Counted from the first letter of the stretch, positions 28,332-38,689 are shown. The stretch: 64,000 nucleotides of DNA from Hyphomicrobium_A sp963722495 (GCA_963722495.1 CAVRND010000021.1:124001-188000); one strand, 5' to 3'. Program-made: numbers and translations. Notes: a model not told the origin generated them from the letters alone.

Positions 28332-28757
28332 TCAAGCGTGGTGCGACGAGACGGCCGCCATCAGCTCTCCGGCAAGCTTTGGCGAAGCGGCATGCGAGAT
28401 GTCGCCGAAGCTCAGCATCCCGACCATGCGTTTGCTATCGTCGATGACGGGAAGGCGGCGAATCTTCTTGCTCTCCATGATGCCGAGGGCCTCGTCGAGG
28501 GTGTCGTGATCTCGGCAGTAGACGACGCCCTTGGTCATCACGTCGCGCGCCGTCAGCTTGTTGACGTCGCGGCCGTTGCCAACGCCGCGACAGGTGATGT
28601 CGCGGTCGGTGACCATCCCGATGAGCCGATCGTTCTCGCCAACGGGAATTGAGCCGACGTCGAGTTCGCGCATCTTCTTGGCAATCTCAGCGACGGACGT
28701 CTGCGGACCGACCCACTCTGCACCCTTGTGCATGGCTGATTTGACTGTCGATTGCAT
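28332..28757 (-). CDS. CBS-domain pair protein
   Basis: The intact product has 141 residues, made of two CBS domains with no catalytic domain. CBS 1 includes VAEIAKKMRELDVGSIPVGE and LIGMVTDRDITCRGV; CBS 2 includes LTARDVMTKGVVYC, LDEALGIMESKKIRRLPVID and MVGMLSFGDISHA. Such stand-alone modules usually bind adenine nucleotides and regulate a partner or sense energy state. The gene faces the end of the NadE-like gene, 40 bp away, so the two transcripts converge. There is no obvious partner; the upstream gene on the same strand is glucokinase 170 bp away. Confidence 0.9.
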   Translation of the reverse strand: MQSTVKSAMHKGAEWVGPQTSVAEIAKKMRELDVGSIPVGENDRLIGMVTDRDITCRGVGNGRDVNKLTARDVMTKGVVYCRDHDTLDEALGIMESKKIRRLPVIDDSKRMVGMLSFGDISHAASPKLAGELMAAVSSHHA

Positions 28758-28928
28758 GGGCTCCTCCTGGGTTGTGGTTTGCCCGATGCCCGTTTAGCCG
28801 CTCGACCGATTAACTTAATTTGGCGTCGGCAGTGGTGACAGTCAACGTACGCTGGAATTAGCGCCAATGCGGATCGAGCGGGGGGCGCGCTAGATCATGA
28901 ACGGTGCGCAGCGCCGGCGCATGGCTGC

Positions 28929-29885
28929 CTAAGCAGGATCGAGCAGTTGTGCGGCGCCGAGCAGGGCGGCGTCGGGGCTGTACCACGACGTAGGTCGGGA
29001 TCGCCGCCAGGTACGCGCGCAAGCGGCCCTTGTCCTCGAAGCGCGCGCGGAACTGCGATTGCGCGAAGGCTTCGCCGAGCTTCGGCACGATGCCGCCGGC
29101 GATATAGATGCCGCCGCGCGCGCCGAGCGTCAGCGCCAGGTTGCCGGCGACGGTGCCGAGCATGGCGCAGAACATTTGCGATCGCCTTCTTCGCATACTC
29201 GTCGGTCGCACACAGTTTGCGGGTCGGAGATCTGCGCCGCCGTCAGTGCGGCGGCGGGCGATGCCGGCGATCTCGCACAGCGCGTTGTAGAGGTTGACGA
29301 GGCCGGGGCCGGACAGCAGCGCGCTCCGCCGAGACGTGGTCATAGCGGCGGCGCATCAGCTCCAGCACGGCGCTCTCCTCGTCGTTCGCCGCCGCCATGG
29401 TGACGTGGCCGCCCTCGCCGGCGATCGGCAGATAGCCGTTCGCCTGCGGCACAACAGCGCTGACGCCGAGACCGGAGCCGGGCCCGATGATGCCCATCGG
29501 CATGTGCCGAGACAGCTCTCCGCCGCCGATCTTGCGCACATCGGTGTCGGTCGAGCTGCGGCACGGCCAGCGCGTTGGCGTGGAAGTCGTTGACGACGCG
29601 CAGCCGATCGCGCCGCCCAAATGCGCCGTGAGCTCGCGACCGAGAAAGTCCAGGGGTTGTTGGTGAAGGCGACACGATCGCCATGCGGCGACGCGGCGAC
29701 GGCCAACACGGCGCGCGCGGGCGCGCGGTGCCGGCGTTCGCAAGATAGGCGTCGATAGCCTCGCCGAGCGTCGCGTAGTCGCTGCAAAGATAGGTTGCGT
29801 GGCGGCGTCAGGATCGCCGGCGGCGCGTGACCAGCGCGAAGCGCGCGTTGGTGGCGCCGATGTCGCCGACCAAACCCCAATTCAT
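28929..29885 (-). CDS. glk: glucokinase, frame broken several times
   Basis: Glk phosphorylates glucose to glucose 6-phosphate with ATP, feeding the Entner-Doudoroff or pentose phosphate routes. ATG 29885 begins MNWGLVGDIGATNARFAL, the phosphate-1 motif. Further along are TNNPWTFSVAELTAHLGG, VVNDFHANALAVPQL, GPGSGLGVSAVVPQANG and the zinc/substrate-side stretch AGEGGHVTMAAAND. LSGPGLVNLYNALCEI and ARGGIYIAGGIVPKLGEAF follow, and the end is QLLDPA. These pieces lie in all three frames and require at least six single-base corrections in 950 bp, the highest density in the window. Total ~318 residues fits the ROK-independent Glk family. Confidence 0.85.
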
Positions 29886-29937
29886 TGCCCACATCAGAGC
29901 GCACTTTCGCTGCCAGTATCCGCGAGAGTAGGTCGAG

Positions 29938-30916
29938 CTACGCCTGCGCGGTCAAGTCGCGCCTTGGCCTCAGGTCTGCGGGCGCGGCGACCGCCGACGA
30001 GGCTAGAGGTTTCGGCAGGAGTACCGGCCGCCGCCGCTGAGCCGGGCTTCTGCCCCGCGGAGCCCGGCGGGCAGATGCAATTGCCGTTGGCCGGGCTCTG
30101 AACTTTCCACGTCGAGCTGCACGGCCAGCGTGCACTGCGGCAAGCTTGTCCTTGGTCGCCAGTTTGGTGGGGAACACCGGCATGTAGATTTGGGGTCGTC
30201 GCGGCGGTGGCGGTCGATCAGCGACTTTGCGGGTCGTCACTGAGAGTAAATCCGCAGGCCGCCGGTGACGTTCGTGTATATTCTCGTCGCCGAAGTCGCC
30301 GCGCGCGAACAGCGATAAGGGCACGTCAAGCCCGCGGATCAGATATTCGGCGCCGGCCGCGCCAAAGCTCGCTTCGTTGATGTAGCGATAGCCGGCGTTC
30401 ACCTTGAAATCGTCGGTGATGTAGTAGGCCACGTCGGCCTGGCCGAAGAAATGATTGTCGTCGAGCGTCAGCACGTTCAGTCCGTCGACGAGCTCCGGCA
30501 GCGTCCAGGGTTTCATAGCCGCCGAGACCTTCAAGCGTGACGCGGCCGAGGTACAAGCTCGCCCTCGAGCGCCGCCCGCCAGATATTGATCTGATCCCAC
30601 GTGTGATAGCTGCCGTAGACGCCGAGCAGGTAGCTCGATGGGTCGCGCGTGAAAAGGTGCAGGGCCGCCGCCGCCGAGGATTTCGTCGTCGAATGTCCCG
30701 ACCGCGCCGTCGGCCTGCAGGCCGAGCCAACGGCGCCAACGGCATGGCGAAGCTGCCCGTGGCGACGCCTTCGCCGTCGTCGACGCTACTGCCGCCCTCG
30801 ACGCTGAGCTTGCCGTTCGGGCCCGGACACGGCGGGAAGCTCGCCGCCGCGGACCAGCAGCGTGCCCAGCAGCAGCGGCGCGAGAATGCGAGCAAGAATT
30901 TCCGCAAGACGTGCAT
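29938..30916 (-). CDS. putative outer-membrane beta-barrel protein, frame broken
   Basis: A signal peptide starts at ATG 30916 (HVLRKFLLAF...LLLGTLLV). The body has alternating hydrophobic/aromatic strands typical of beta-barrels: LFTRDPSSYLLGVYGSY, TWDQINIWRAALEGEL, FGQADVAYYITDDFKVNAGY and YRYINEASFGAAGAEY. A Cys-containing stretch near the C-terminus (ANGNCICPPGSAGQ) resembles the Cys-rich units of the large mosaic protein, and the tail after it is uncertain. About 320 residues in total; at least four frame changes. No porin family can be named. It ends 53 bp before glk on the same strand. Confidence 0.55.
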
Positions 30917-31077
30917 GGCGTCACCTGGAGTATGGAGAGCCGAGCGCACGAGAATGACTTATTCGGTACTGGAAATAGCCCCTGTCATCGTAAGATTGCA
31001 TGCGCAGCACAACGCGGCGCGCCGAACGAATCGGTAGGCGTGGCCCGAAGGGCAGCGATGACCGCGCGCAAAGGAAA

Positions 31078-31107
31078 GCACCGCGGCGCTGAGCCGCGGT
31101 GCGTTTT
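31078..31107. terminator. strong bidirectional intrinsic terminator
   Basis: A perfect 10-bp stem GCACCGCGGC/GCCGCGGTGC has a 5-base loop. GTTTT follows on the plus strand. On the minus strand the stem is followed by TTTCCTTT, and it lies 32 bp after the stop of the leftward molybdopterin oxidoreductase gene. It most likely terminates that transcript. Confidence 0.85.
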
Positions 31108-31133
31108 GATCATCTGAAGGGGTCGCCGGCGCG

Positions 31134-33283
31134 TCAGTTGACGCGCGTGACCTCGACGAGGTTGTCGGAGAAGGTCGGCGCGCGGCCGAGGCCCGACCAG
31201 GCGTCCGACGAGATCGAGTTCACCGATCCGTCGGAGCGATTGAGCGAGCGCCAGTAGCCGAGCGTCGCGACGACGATGCCGGGATTGACGTCCTCGGTGA
31301 CCCGCGCGACGCCCTCGAAGTCGCCGCGGCCGTTGTGCGACGCGCACCGGATCGCCCTCGCGGATGTTGCGCGTGGCCGCGTCCGTCGGCGAGATCATCA
31401 CGAACTGCTCGCCCTGATTCTGATCTTGTGCGGCTCGTTGGCGTAGCACGAGTTCAGGAAGGCGTGGCTCTTCGGCGAGATGATGTTGAGCGGATAGAGC
31501 TTGGCGAGGCCGGGGTTGGTCTCCGGCGATTCACGCACCGGCACGTAGCCGGGCAGCGGATCGACCGGCGCGCCCGATCCTGCTCGCCGTCGTACATGGC
31601 GCGGAACGGCCCGGCGACGAAGTTCTTGGCGTCGTGCAGCAGCAGTTCGACCTTGCCCGACGGCGTGGGGAACTTGCCTTCCGCGTGCGGCGTGCGCGTA
31701 TCGGCGGAGCCGACGTCGATTTTGTAGTAGCCGTGCTGCTTGAAGTAATCCATGTCGACGCCGCCCATCTTGGGGTCGGCCCAGTTGATGTACTCGGCGC
31801 ACAGCTCGCTGTCGGTCATTTTGAAGACCGGATCGTCGAAGCCCATCTCGTTGGCGAGCATGCGCCACATGTCGCTCGTCGGCTTGCATTCGCCGGGCGG
31901 CTCGACGGCCTTCTCGTTGTACGTGAAGTAGAAGTGACCCCACGACCACATCATGTCCTCGGCTTCGCCGGCCATGGCGGATGGCAGGATGATGTCGGCG
32001 TACTTCGCCGTGTCGGTGATGAAGTGCTCGGCGACGACCGTGAACAGATCCTCGCGCTTCAGGCCCTCGACGATCTTGTTGGTCTCGGGCGATTGGCTGA
32101 CGGGATTGGTGCAGAACACGAACAGGCTCTTGATCGGCGGGTCGAGCTTCATCTCGCCGTTGAGCGCCTGGCCGAGCCGCAGGTTGTTGACGACGCGCGT
32201 GCCGGGCTTGATGAAGTCGGGCCGCGCCGCCTTCACCCAATCGACCGGGAAGTCCCACAGCGGTAGCTGCAGCATGCCGCCGCCGACGTGGCGCCAGGAG
32301 CCGGCGACCGCGGGAATGGCGTACACCGCGCGCGCGGCTTGCGCGCCGCCGGCCGAGCGCTCGATGGCGACGCCGATGCGGATGGCCGAGGGCTGCGAGG
32401 TGGCGAACTCGCGCGCGAACTTGGCGACGTCGGCCGCCTTCACGCCGGTGACCTTCTCGACGTAGTCGAGCGGGAATTCGGCGGCGCGCGCCTTGAGCTC
32501 CGGCCAGCCATGCGTGTGATTGCTGACGTAGTCCTCGTCGACCACGCCTTGCTCGACCATCGAATTGATGATGCCCAAGGCGAGGGCGCCGTCCGTGCCC
32601 GGCTTGGGGCAGATGTGCCAGTCGCCGGCCTTGGCGGTGCGCGATTTGTAGCTGTCGATGACGACGACCTTGGCGCCGCGCTTCTGCGCTTCGAGCACGA
32701 ACGGCCAGTGGTGCAGGTTGGTCGAGATCGAATTGCACGCCCAGATGACGATGTACTTGCAGTGCACGAAGCTCTCGGGGTCGACGCCGCCCGTCGGGCC
32801 ATGCGTCATCAGCCATGCCGTCGAGGAGCCGGAGGTGCAGTAGGTCTTCTCGTTGACCGTCGATCCGAGGCGGTTGAAGAACGGATCGCCCGAGTTGATG
32901 CCCTGCACGAGGCCCATGTTGCCGAGGTAGCTTTGCGGCATGATCGCCTGCGCGCCGTACTCGGCGATGATCTCGCGCCAGCGGCGGCCGATCTCGGAGA
33001 TCGCCTCCTCCCAGGTGATGCGCTCGAAATTGTTGCCGCCATTCGGGCCGGAGCCCTTGGGGCCGACGCGGCGCAGCGGATACATCAGGCGGTCGGGATT
33101 GTGGTGGTGGTCGTGGAAGTCCTTGAGCTTCACGCACAGGTCGCCGCGCGTGATCGGATGCTCCTTGTTGCCCTTGACGTTGACGAGCTTGCCGTCGTCC
33201 ACCTCGTAGATCATGGCGCACGTGTCGGGGCAGTCGTGCGGGCAGGCGCCAAAGAAAGTGGTGCGCTTGGCCTGCTCGTTCAT
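31134..33283 (-). CDS. molybdopterin oxidoreductase, DMSO reductase / formate dehydrogenase superfamily
   Basis: This is a catalytic subunit with a bis-MGD molybdenum (or tungsten) cofactor. The N-terminal cysteine cluster GACPHDCPDTCAM plus a fourth Cys in TRGDLCVKL binds a [4Fe-4S] cluster. MPQSYLGNMGLVQGINSGDP and the possible metal-ligand segment EKTYCTSGSSTAWL follow, then CKYIVIWACNSISTNLHHWP and DSYKSRTAKAGDWHICPKPG. The C-terminal MGD-binding domain reads KLYPLNIISPKSHAFLNSCY and ISPTDAATRNIREGDPVRV and ends VEVTRVN. About 716 residues. Frame changes near 31575, 31420 and 31330. No electron-transfer or membrane subunit is adjacent, and no TAT signal is seen, so it is probably cytoplasmic. 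Substrate unknown. Confidence 0.88.
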
Positions 33284-33385
33284 TTTGGTTCCTCCCGGTA
33301 GGTTGCCTGGCGCCGAAGCTTCTTGAGGGCTTCATTGCGGCCGGTGCGGCAGTCTGACCCAGCTCAGGAGGCGGTGCAAGCCGAG

Positions 33386-34476
33386 TCAGTCCACGGAGGG
33401 AGCATGTGACGGGTGCGGCGCAGGCATCCTCGTAGACGTGCGAGCCTTGCCGCTGCGATCTTCGATGTCGTAGCGGCCGGCGCCGGTCGCGCGCAGGTAA
33501 TCGGGGCCGACCGGCACCTTGCCGTGCGCGCCGGGGATATCGAGCACGTAGGTCGGCAGCGCGAGGCCGGAGAGGCGCGCGCGCAATGCGCGCATGAGCG
33601 CCTGGCCTTCGGCGATGGTGGTGCGCAGGTGCGCCGTGCCGGGCGCCAGGTCGCCGTGGTGCAGGTAGTAGGGCTTCACGCGCATCTCGACGAAGCCGCG
33701 CATCAGCGCTTCGAGCGTATCGGCGTCGTCGTTGACGCCTTTCAGCAGCACGCTCTGGCTGACCATGGCGATGCCGGCATCGATCAGCCGCCGGCAGGCG
33801 GCGCGCGCCGCATCGGTCAGCTCGCGCGGGTGGTTGGCATGCAGCGCGACGTACACGGTCTTCGACGATGAGCGCAGCGCCTCGACCAGCGCCGCGGTGA
33901 CGCGCTCGGGCGCCACGGACGGCACGCGCGAGTGCCAGCGCAGGATCTTCACGTGCGGGATGTCGCCGAGCGCCGCCGTCACCTCGGCGACGCGGCGCGG
34001 CGAGAGGATGAGCGGATCGCCGCCGGTGAGGATGACCTCCCAGATCTCCGGGTGCGCGCGCACGTAGTCGAGCGCCGCCGCAAGGTCGGCGTCGGACAGC
34101 GCGGCGCTCTTGCCCGGGCCGACCATCTCGCGGCGGAAGCAGAAGCGGCAATAGACCGGGCAGACGCTGACCAGCTTCAGCAGCACGCGGTCCGGGTAGC
34201 GGTGCACGATGCCGGGCACGGGGCTCTTCAGAGTTGTCGCCGATCGGATCGGCGTCCTCGGCCGGGTGCGCGTTCGAGCTCGCGCATGATCGGGGACGAA
34301 TGGCGCGCGATAGGGTCGGCGGCGTCGGACCGATCGATCAGCTCCGCCATCGCCGGCGTGACCGCGACGGCGTAGCGCGTCCCGACCGCCGCGATCTGCG
34401 CGGCGCGCGCATCGGAGATGAGCCCCGCATCGGCGAGATCGCTCGTCGTCGTCAATGTTCTGCGGAATGCGGTCAT
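33386..34476 (-). CDS. epmB: EF-P lysine 2,3-aminomutase type radical SAM protein (EpmB/KamA family)
   Basis: This is a radical-SAM, PLP-dependent aminomutase that converts L-lysine to beta-lysine for modification of elongation factor P. The iron-sulfur motif CPVYCRFCFRREMVG has the CxxxCxxC pattern and is preceded by PGIVHRYPDRVLLKLVSV. Later come IWEVILTGGDPLILSPRR, RWHSRVPSVAPERVT, ALHANHPRELTDAARAAC, and the PLP-lysine region MRVKPYYLHHGDLAPGTAH. Length is ~363 residues. A frame change near 34230 precedes the conserved core, and another near the end alters the last residues. The presence of epmA and efp within 4 kb supports EpmB over a catabolic lysine aminomutase. Confidence 0.87.
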
Positions 34477-34674
34477 GACAGCTCCCGGGAGGCATCGGAC
34501 GTGCCGCAAAGCATAGCGTGCTGTCCGTACCACAGTGAGGAAAGTTCCGCGGCGGCGCTGTTGATAGCGGGGACACTATTGAACAACTCCGCACGAGCAT
34601 TCCCGATTTTCGCGTACCGATGGCGCCGTCCAGTGCATGCGTCCCTTCAGTCCGTGGATTACGAGGAGGCGTTT

Positions 34675-35440
34675 ATGCGTCGTCATTTGCTAGCTGCGTT
34701 CGTTGCGTGCGTTTCCGATCGCCGGGGCAACAGAGGCAGCTTTGAGCGACGGCGCTCCGTCGTACGATTACGCCCCCTCGTATACGCCGACCCCGCAAGG
34801 GATGGAGCGGCTTTTATCTCGGCGCACATCTCGGCGGCACTTGGGGCAGCTCGAGCCGCCAATGGCGAAGCGGGCGTCACCCTCAACGATTCATGGAGCT
34901 ACTCGCCGAGCGGTCTTCGTAACCGGCGGCACGCTTGGCTACAACTGGCAGCTGGGCCGATGGTCTACGGCATCGAGGGCGATCTCGGCAATCTCGGCCT
35001 CGCCGGCAGCGGCGGCTACTACGTGCCGTTCGGCTACGACGCCTCGACGAGCACCGATGCGGACTTTTACATGACGCTGCGCGGCCGTCTCGGCTTGCTC
35101 ATGAACGGCTGGATGCTGTACGCCACGGGCGGCTATCTCGGCGCCGACACGAGCGTCTCCGTGCTCGCGGAGTGCGATACTTTTCTGTTCCGAGCCGACG
35201 GTCAGCGCATCGAGCTCCAGCTTCCGCAATGGGTGGACGCTCGGCGGCGGCTTTGAGGCGGCGCTCGAAGGCGCGTGGACCGCAAAGCTCGAGTATCTCT
35301 ACTACGATCTCGGCGCCGTGACGCTGACGACGCCGGCCGGCGCCGGCATCGGCGCCAATACTTGGAACGTCGAGACCGACGGAAGCCTCGTACGCGCGGG
35401 CGTGAACTACCGGTTCAACAGCCTGAAGTGGGGTCAGTAG
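34675..35440 (+). CDS. Omp25/RopB-type outer-membrane beta-barrel protein, frame broken
   Basis: This is a small outer-membrane protein of about 254 residues of the eight-stranded type common in Hyphomicrobiales. ATG 34675 has a GGAGG site 9 bp upstream. The signal peptide is MRRHLLAAFVACVPIAGATE. The mature protein starts with a Pro/Tyr-rich stretch, followed by strands with typical motifs: WSGFYLGAHLGGTWG, VTGGTLGYNWQLG, GIEGDLGNLGL, RGRLGLLMNGWMLYATGGYL, GWTLGGGFEAALEGAWTAKL, EYLYYDLG and VRAGVNYRF near the end. At least four single-base frame changes occur. It reads divergently from epmB and convergently with the SDR gene. Confidence 0.8.
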
Positions 35441-35480
35441 CTTGCACGAACGTGGTGGCGAGGGCTCGCGCCATGGCGGC

Positions 35481-36265
35481 CTAGATTTCTGCCGCCATGG
35501 AGCTCGTCGTTCTAGCGGAGAGCCGCCCGAGGCGGCGAGGCGCTCGCCGGTGACCCAGGCAGAATCGTCGGAAGCGAGAAACACGGCAACCTTGGCGATG
35601 TCGTCGGGCTGGCCCATGCGGCCGAGCGGCGTCCGGCGGACGATGTCCTTCTCGAAGTCGCTGCCGATGACGCCAATGCGTGTGTGTGCCCTCCGTTTCA
35701 ACGCCACCCGGGATTGAGCGAGTTGACGCGCATATTGCGCGGGCCGAGCTCGTGCGCAAGCACGAGTGATCGTATCGAGCGCGCCCTTGGTGCCGGAGTA
35801 GACGGAGGCAGTGGGCGTGCGGGCTGAAAGCCGCGACCGAGCTGACGTTGATGATCGAGCCGCCCTCAGCCGGAAAGTGCTTGAGCGCCTCCTTGCGTCG
35901 TCAGCAGTGGGCCGAGAACGTTGATGTCGAAATGCCAGCGGTAGTCCGCCTCGGTGACGTCCTCGATGGGCGCGAATTTATAGACGCCGGCATTGTTGAC
36001 GAGCACGTCGAGCCTGCCGAAGGCCTTCTGCGTCGCATCGAACAGCGACTTGACGTCGGCTGCCTTTGCAACGTCGCCGCCGACGGCGATCGGCCTTGCC
36101 GCCCTTGCCGGTGATCTCGGCGACGACCTTGTCGGCGCCTTCGCGGCTCGACGCGTAGTTGACGACGACGGAGGCGCCTTCCGCGGCGAACGCCTTGGCG
36201 ATGCCGGCGCCGATACCCTTCGAGGCGCCGGTTACGACGGCGACCTTGCCTGCTAGCTTTCCCAT
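35481..36265 (-). CDS. short-chain dehydrogenase/reductase (SDR), frame broken
   Basis: This is a classical SDR of about 260 residues. The NAD(P)-binding motif is VAVVTGASKGIGAGIAKAFA at residues 8-27, with VVNYASSREGADKVV as the cofactor-specificity loop (a neutral/basic region suggests NADP). Then follow DVLVNNAGVYKFAPIEDVTE and the catalytic segment YSGTKGALDTITRAL with Tyr and Lys three residues apart plus one. VNSLNPGGVETEGTH and a C-terminal GMGQPDDIAKVAVFLASDDS-type segment complete it. Several frame changes are present. The closest family annotation is glucose 1-dehydrogenase-like. The ArsR gene 111 bp upstream on the same strand may control it. Confidence 0.82.
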
Positions 36266-36376
36266 GACCCGTCTCCATCCTTCGATAATTAGACAACCGT
36301 CTAACTTCGATGCTCATCTAAGTATCGACCTCATGAGCCGTCAAGGCGGGGGGAGGGTGCGGCGAAAGCGACACGG

Positions 36377-36670
36377 CTAAATCTTCGACAGGCGGGAGAG
36401 GTAGGCGCGCAGGACATCGCGGTTGAGCGTCATGCTCATGCACTTGCCGACGCGCGTTACGTCGATGAGCCCGGCGCTCTCCAGCTCCTTGAGGTGGTGC
36501 GAGAGCGTTGCGGCGCTGACCTCGTGCGTGTGGTGCAAGGCGCTGCAGGGCAACGCCGGCTCGGCGCTGCCGATCTGCTCGAGGATCTGGTAGCGGCGCG
36601 GCTCCGCGAGCGCGCGCGCGATTTGCGCGAACTGCTTGTCGGAAAGGCGTGTGTCACGGACGTTGGCCAT
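36377..36670 (-). CDS. ArsR-type winged-helix transcriptional regulator
   Basis: The intact 97-residue repressor-type protein has a winged helix-turn-helix. Recognisable parts are FAQIARALAEPRRYQILEQI, the recognition-helix region SAATLSHHLKELESAGLIDV, and the wing RVGKCMSMTLNRDVLRAYL. The cysteines (PCSAL, GKCMS) are not in the ELCVCDL arrangement of metal-sensing ArsR proteins, so metal sensing is unlikely. It lies directly upstream of the SDR gene and is transcribed in the same direction, so it may regulate the SDR gene and itself. Confidence 0.9.
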   Translation of the reverse strand: MANVRDTRLSDKQFAQIARALAEPRRYQILEQIGSAEPALPCSALHHTHEVSAATLSHHLKELESAGLIDVTRVGKCMSMTLNRDVLRAYLSRLSKI

Positions 36671-36725
36671 GCCGGAAATATGGCGGTTCCCGTTTCAAAG
36701 TCCAGACGATGCGACGCCGCCTCCG

Positions 36726-37771
36726 TCAATCGTGCGGCAGCGGGGTCCACAGCACCTGATCGATGCGGGTCGCGCCCGTCGCCAGCATGACGACGCGGTC
36801 AAAGCCCATGGCGCAGCCGGATGCGGCCGGCATGTGCGCCAAGGCGGCGATGAAGTCCTCGTCGATCGGATAGCGCTCGCCGTAGCGCTCTTCCTTCTTG
36901 TCCATCTCGGCTTCGAGGCGCTGGCGCTGCAACTCGGGATCGTTCAGCTCGCCGAAGCCGTTGGCGAGCTCGACGCCGCAGCAATAGAGCTCGAAGCGCT
37001 CGGCGATGCGCGGATCGCGGGGCGACTTTTGCGCCAGTGGCGCCTCGCTGGCGGGATAGCCCGTCAGCAGCGTCGCGCGTCCGTTACCGAGCTTCGGCTC
37101 GACCAACGCGGTTAGCAGCTTGGCGAAGATATCGGCCCAGGTGTCGTCATCGCGCGGGACGATGCCGGCGCGCTCGGCCATGGCGGCGAGCGCGTCGCGG
37201 TCGTTGCCGATTCTCGGCAACGGTGTCGAACAGGTCGATGCCGGCGTAGCGCGCGAAGGCTTCGGCGACGGTCAACCGCTGCGGCGTCGCGCGCGGATTG
37301 CTCGTCACGCCGCGCCACGACACGAAGCGGTTTTCCGCCGTCTCGGCGGCGAGCTTCAGCAGCGCTGCGCAATCGTCCATCACCGCTTCATACGGCGCGC
37401 CGGCGCGGTACCATTCGAGCATGGTGAACTCGGGCGCGTGCAGTGCGCCGCGCTCGCGATTGCGGAACACCGGCGCGAACGCGAAGATCTTTTCCTCGCC
37501 AGCCGCCAGCAGTTTCTTGCAAGCGATCTCTGGCGAGGTGTGCAGATAGAGGCCGCGCCGGCCGAGGTCGGGTCCGATCAGCTCGGTCGCGAACGCGTGC
37601 AGGTGCGCTTCGTTGCCGGGCGACGTCTGCAGCGCGCCCGGTTCCACCTCGATGAACCCCTGTCGCCTCGAACCAGGCGCGCAACGCCGCCTTGATGCGG
37701 GCGCGAGCGGCCAGGAACGGCCGGCGGTCGGCGTGAATTTCGGGTGTCCACCAGGGGCGGTCGGTGCTCAT
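36726..37771 (-). CDS. epmA: elongation factor P--(R)-beta-lysine ligase, frame broken
   Basis: EpmA (PoxA/GenX) is a truncated class II lysyl-tRNA synthetase homologue that ligates (R)-beta-lysine to a conserved lysine of EF-P. It lacks the tRNA-binding domain; the length of ~348 residues fits. Class II motif 2 reads IFAFAPVFRNRERGALHAPE and is preceded by GALQTSPGNEAHLHAFATEL and LYLHTSPEIACKKLLAA. FTMLEWYRAGAPYEAVMDD follows, and ELYCCGVELANGFGELNDPE and ASGCAMGFDRVVMLATG (motif 3) close the protein. Frame changes occur near 37655 and 37213. It is divergently arranged with efp, with starts 188 bp apart. Confidence 0.93.
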
Positions 37772-37958
37772 GCCGCTTCTGTAGACCATCCTCGTCGCCC
37801 AAGCACATCCCAAGCCCGAAAATAGGGAGCGAAGGGGCGCGATCGGCCGACCTTGGCCTTTCTGGCGGGAAAGGGTATGAGAGCGCCGACATTCCCCTTA
37901 TCGGCCGTTCGCGAGCGCGCCTAGCGCCGGCGCCGGACCTCTACAATGGAGAACGACG

Positions 37959-38528
37959 TTGGCTAAGGTCATCGCCTCATCGGTGCGCAAGGGCAATGTG
38001 CTCGATCTCGACGGCAAGCTCGCCGTCGTCATCCATGCCGAGAACATCCACCCCGGCAAGGGCACGCCCGTCACGCATCTGGAAATGCGCCGCATCGCCG
38101 ACGGCGTGAAGGTGACCGAGCGCTATCGCACCACCGACCAGGTGGAGCGCGCCTACCTCGACGACAAGGACTACAACTACCTGTTCGAGGACGACCACGG
38201 CTACACGTTCATGCACCCCGAGACGTTCGACCAGATCACGGTGTCGAAGGACGTCATGGGCGATCAGGCGCAGTGGCTGCAGGAAGGGATGACGTGCACG
38301 CTGTCGCTGCACGAGGGCGTGCCGATCGCCATCGAGATGCCGGCGCGCGTGACGCTGGAGATCGTCGAGGCCGACCCGGTGGTCAAAGGCCAGACCGCGT
38401 CCTCGTCCTACAAGCCGGCGAAGCTGGCGAACGGCGCCCGCATCATGGTGCCCCCGCACATCGGTACCGGCACGCGCGTCGTCATCATGACGGCCGACGG
38501 CTCCTACGTCGAACGCGCCAAGGACTAG
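37959..38528 (+). CDS. efp: elongation factor P
   Basis: EF-P binds stalled ribosomes and speeds peptide bond formation at polyproline stretches. The intact product has 189 residues: a KOW-like N-terminal domain and two OB-fold domains. Counting from the TTG start at 37959, the modified lysine is Lys34 in NIHPGKGTP, the same position as in E. coli, consistent with epmA and epmB nearby. EVERYRTTDQ-like and DDHGYTFMHPETFDQI segments are typical. The TTG start is chosen because MAKVIASSVRKGN matches the family N-terminus and no ATG fits. The TAG stop (38526-38528) is part of the first CTAG of a dispersed hairpin element. Confidence 0.95.
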   Translation: MAKVIASSVRKGNVLDLDGKLAVVIHAENIHPGKGTPVTHLEMRRIADGVKVTERYRTTDQVERAYLDDKDYNYLFEDDHGYTFMHPETFDQITVSKDVMGDQAQWLQEGMTCTLSLHEGVPIAIEMPARVTLEIVEADPVVKGQTASSSYKPAKLANGARIMVPPHIGTGTRVVIMTADGSYVERAKD

Positions 38529-38689
38529 TGTGATGATCGAGAAATTCGCCAACTCACCGGCAAGGTATCGCGCGAATTTCTCGATCTGAATCACACTAGC
38601 AAGTCGCATGTTTCGAGTGTCCCTTATGATTCCGAAGTTCGCTCCCGATACCTGCCGCGAACTCCGGCGAACTTCGGAATCGGGACACT
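38525..38689. repeat. dispersed double-hairpin element, copy A
   Basis: This ~165-bp element is made of two adjacent long inverted repeats. IR1 arms: CTAGTGTGAT + GATCGAGAAATTCGC on the left, and the complement on the right with a 3-base bulge (38525-38599). IR2 arms: AGTGTCCC + TTAT bulge + GATTCCGAAGTTCGC on the left; GCGAACTTCGGAATC + GGGACACT on the right (38616-38689). A copy about 90% identical lies at 59340-59503. Variation sits mainly in the loops and bulges, while the stems are kept. The left end overlaps the efp stop codon. It resembles a MITE or BIME-type element; no transposase is present. Confidence 0.9.

Noticed and set aside
38525..38689. Copy A considered only as the efp terminator
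   Set aside because: It lacks a T-run, holds two long bulged hairpins and recurs almost unchanged 21 kb away in a different setting, so a dispersed element is the better explanation, even if it also ends transcripts.
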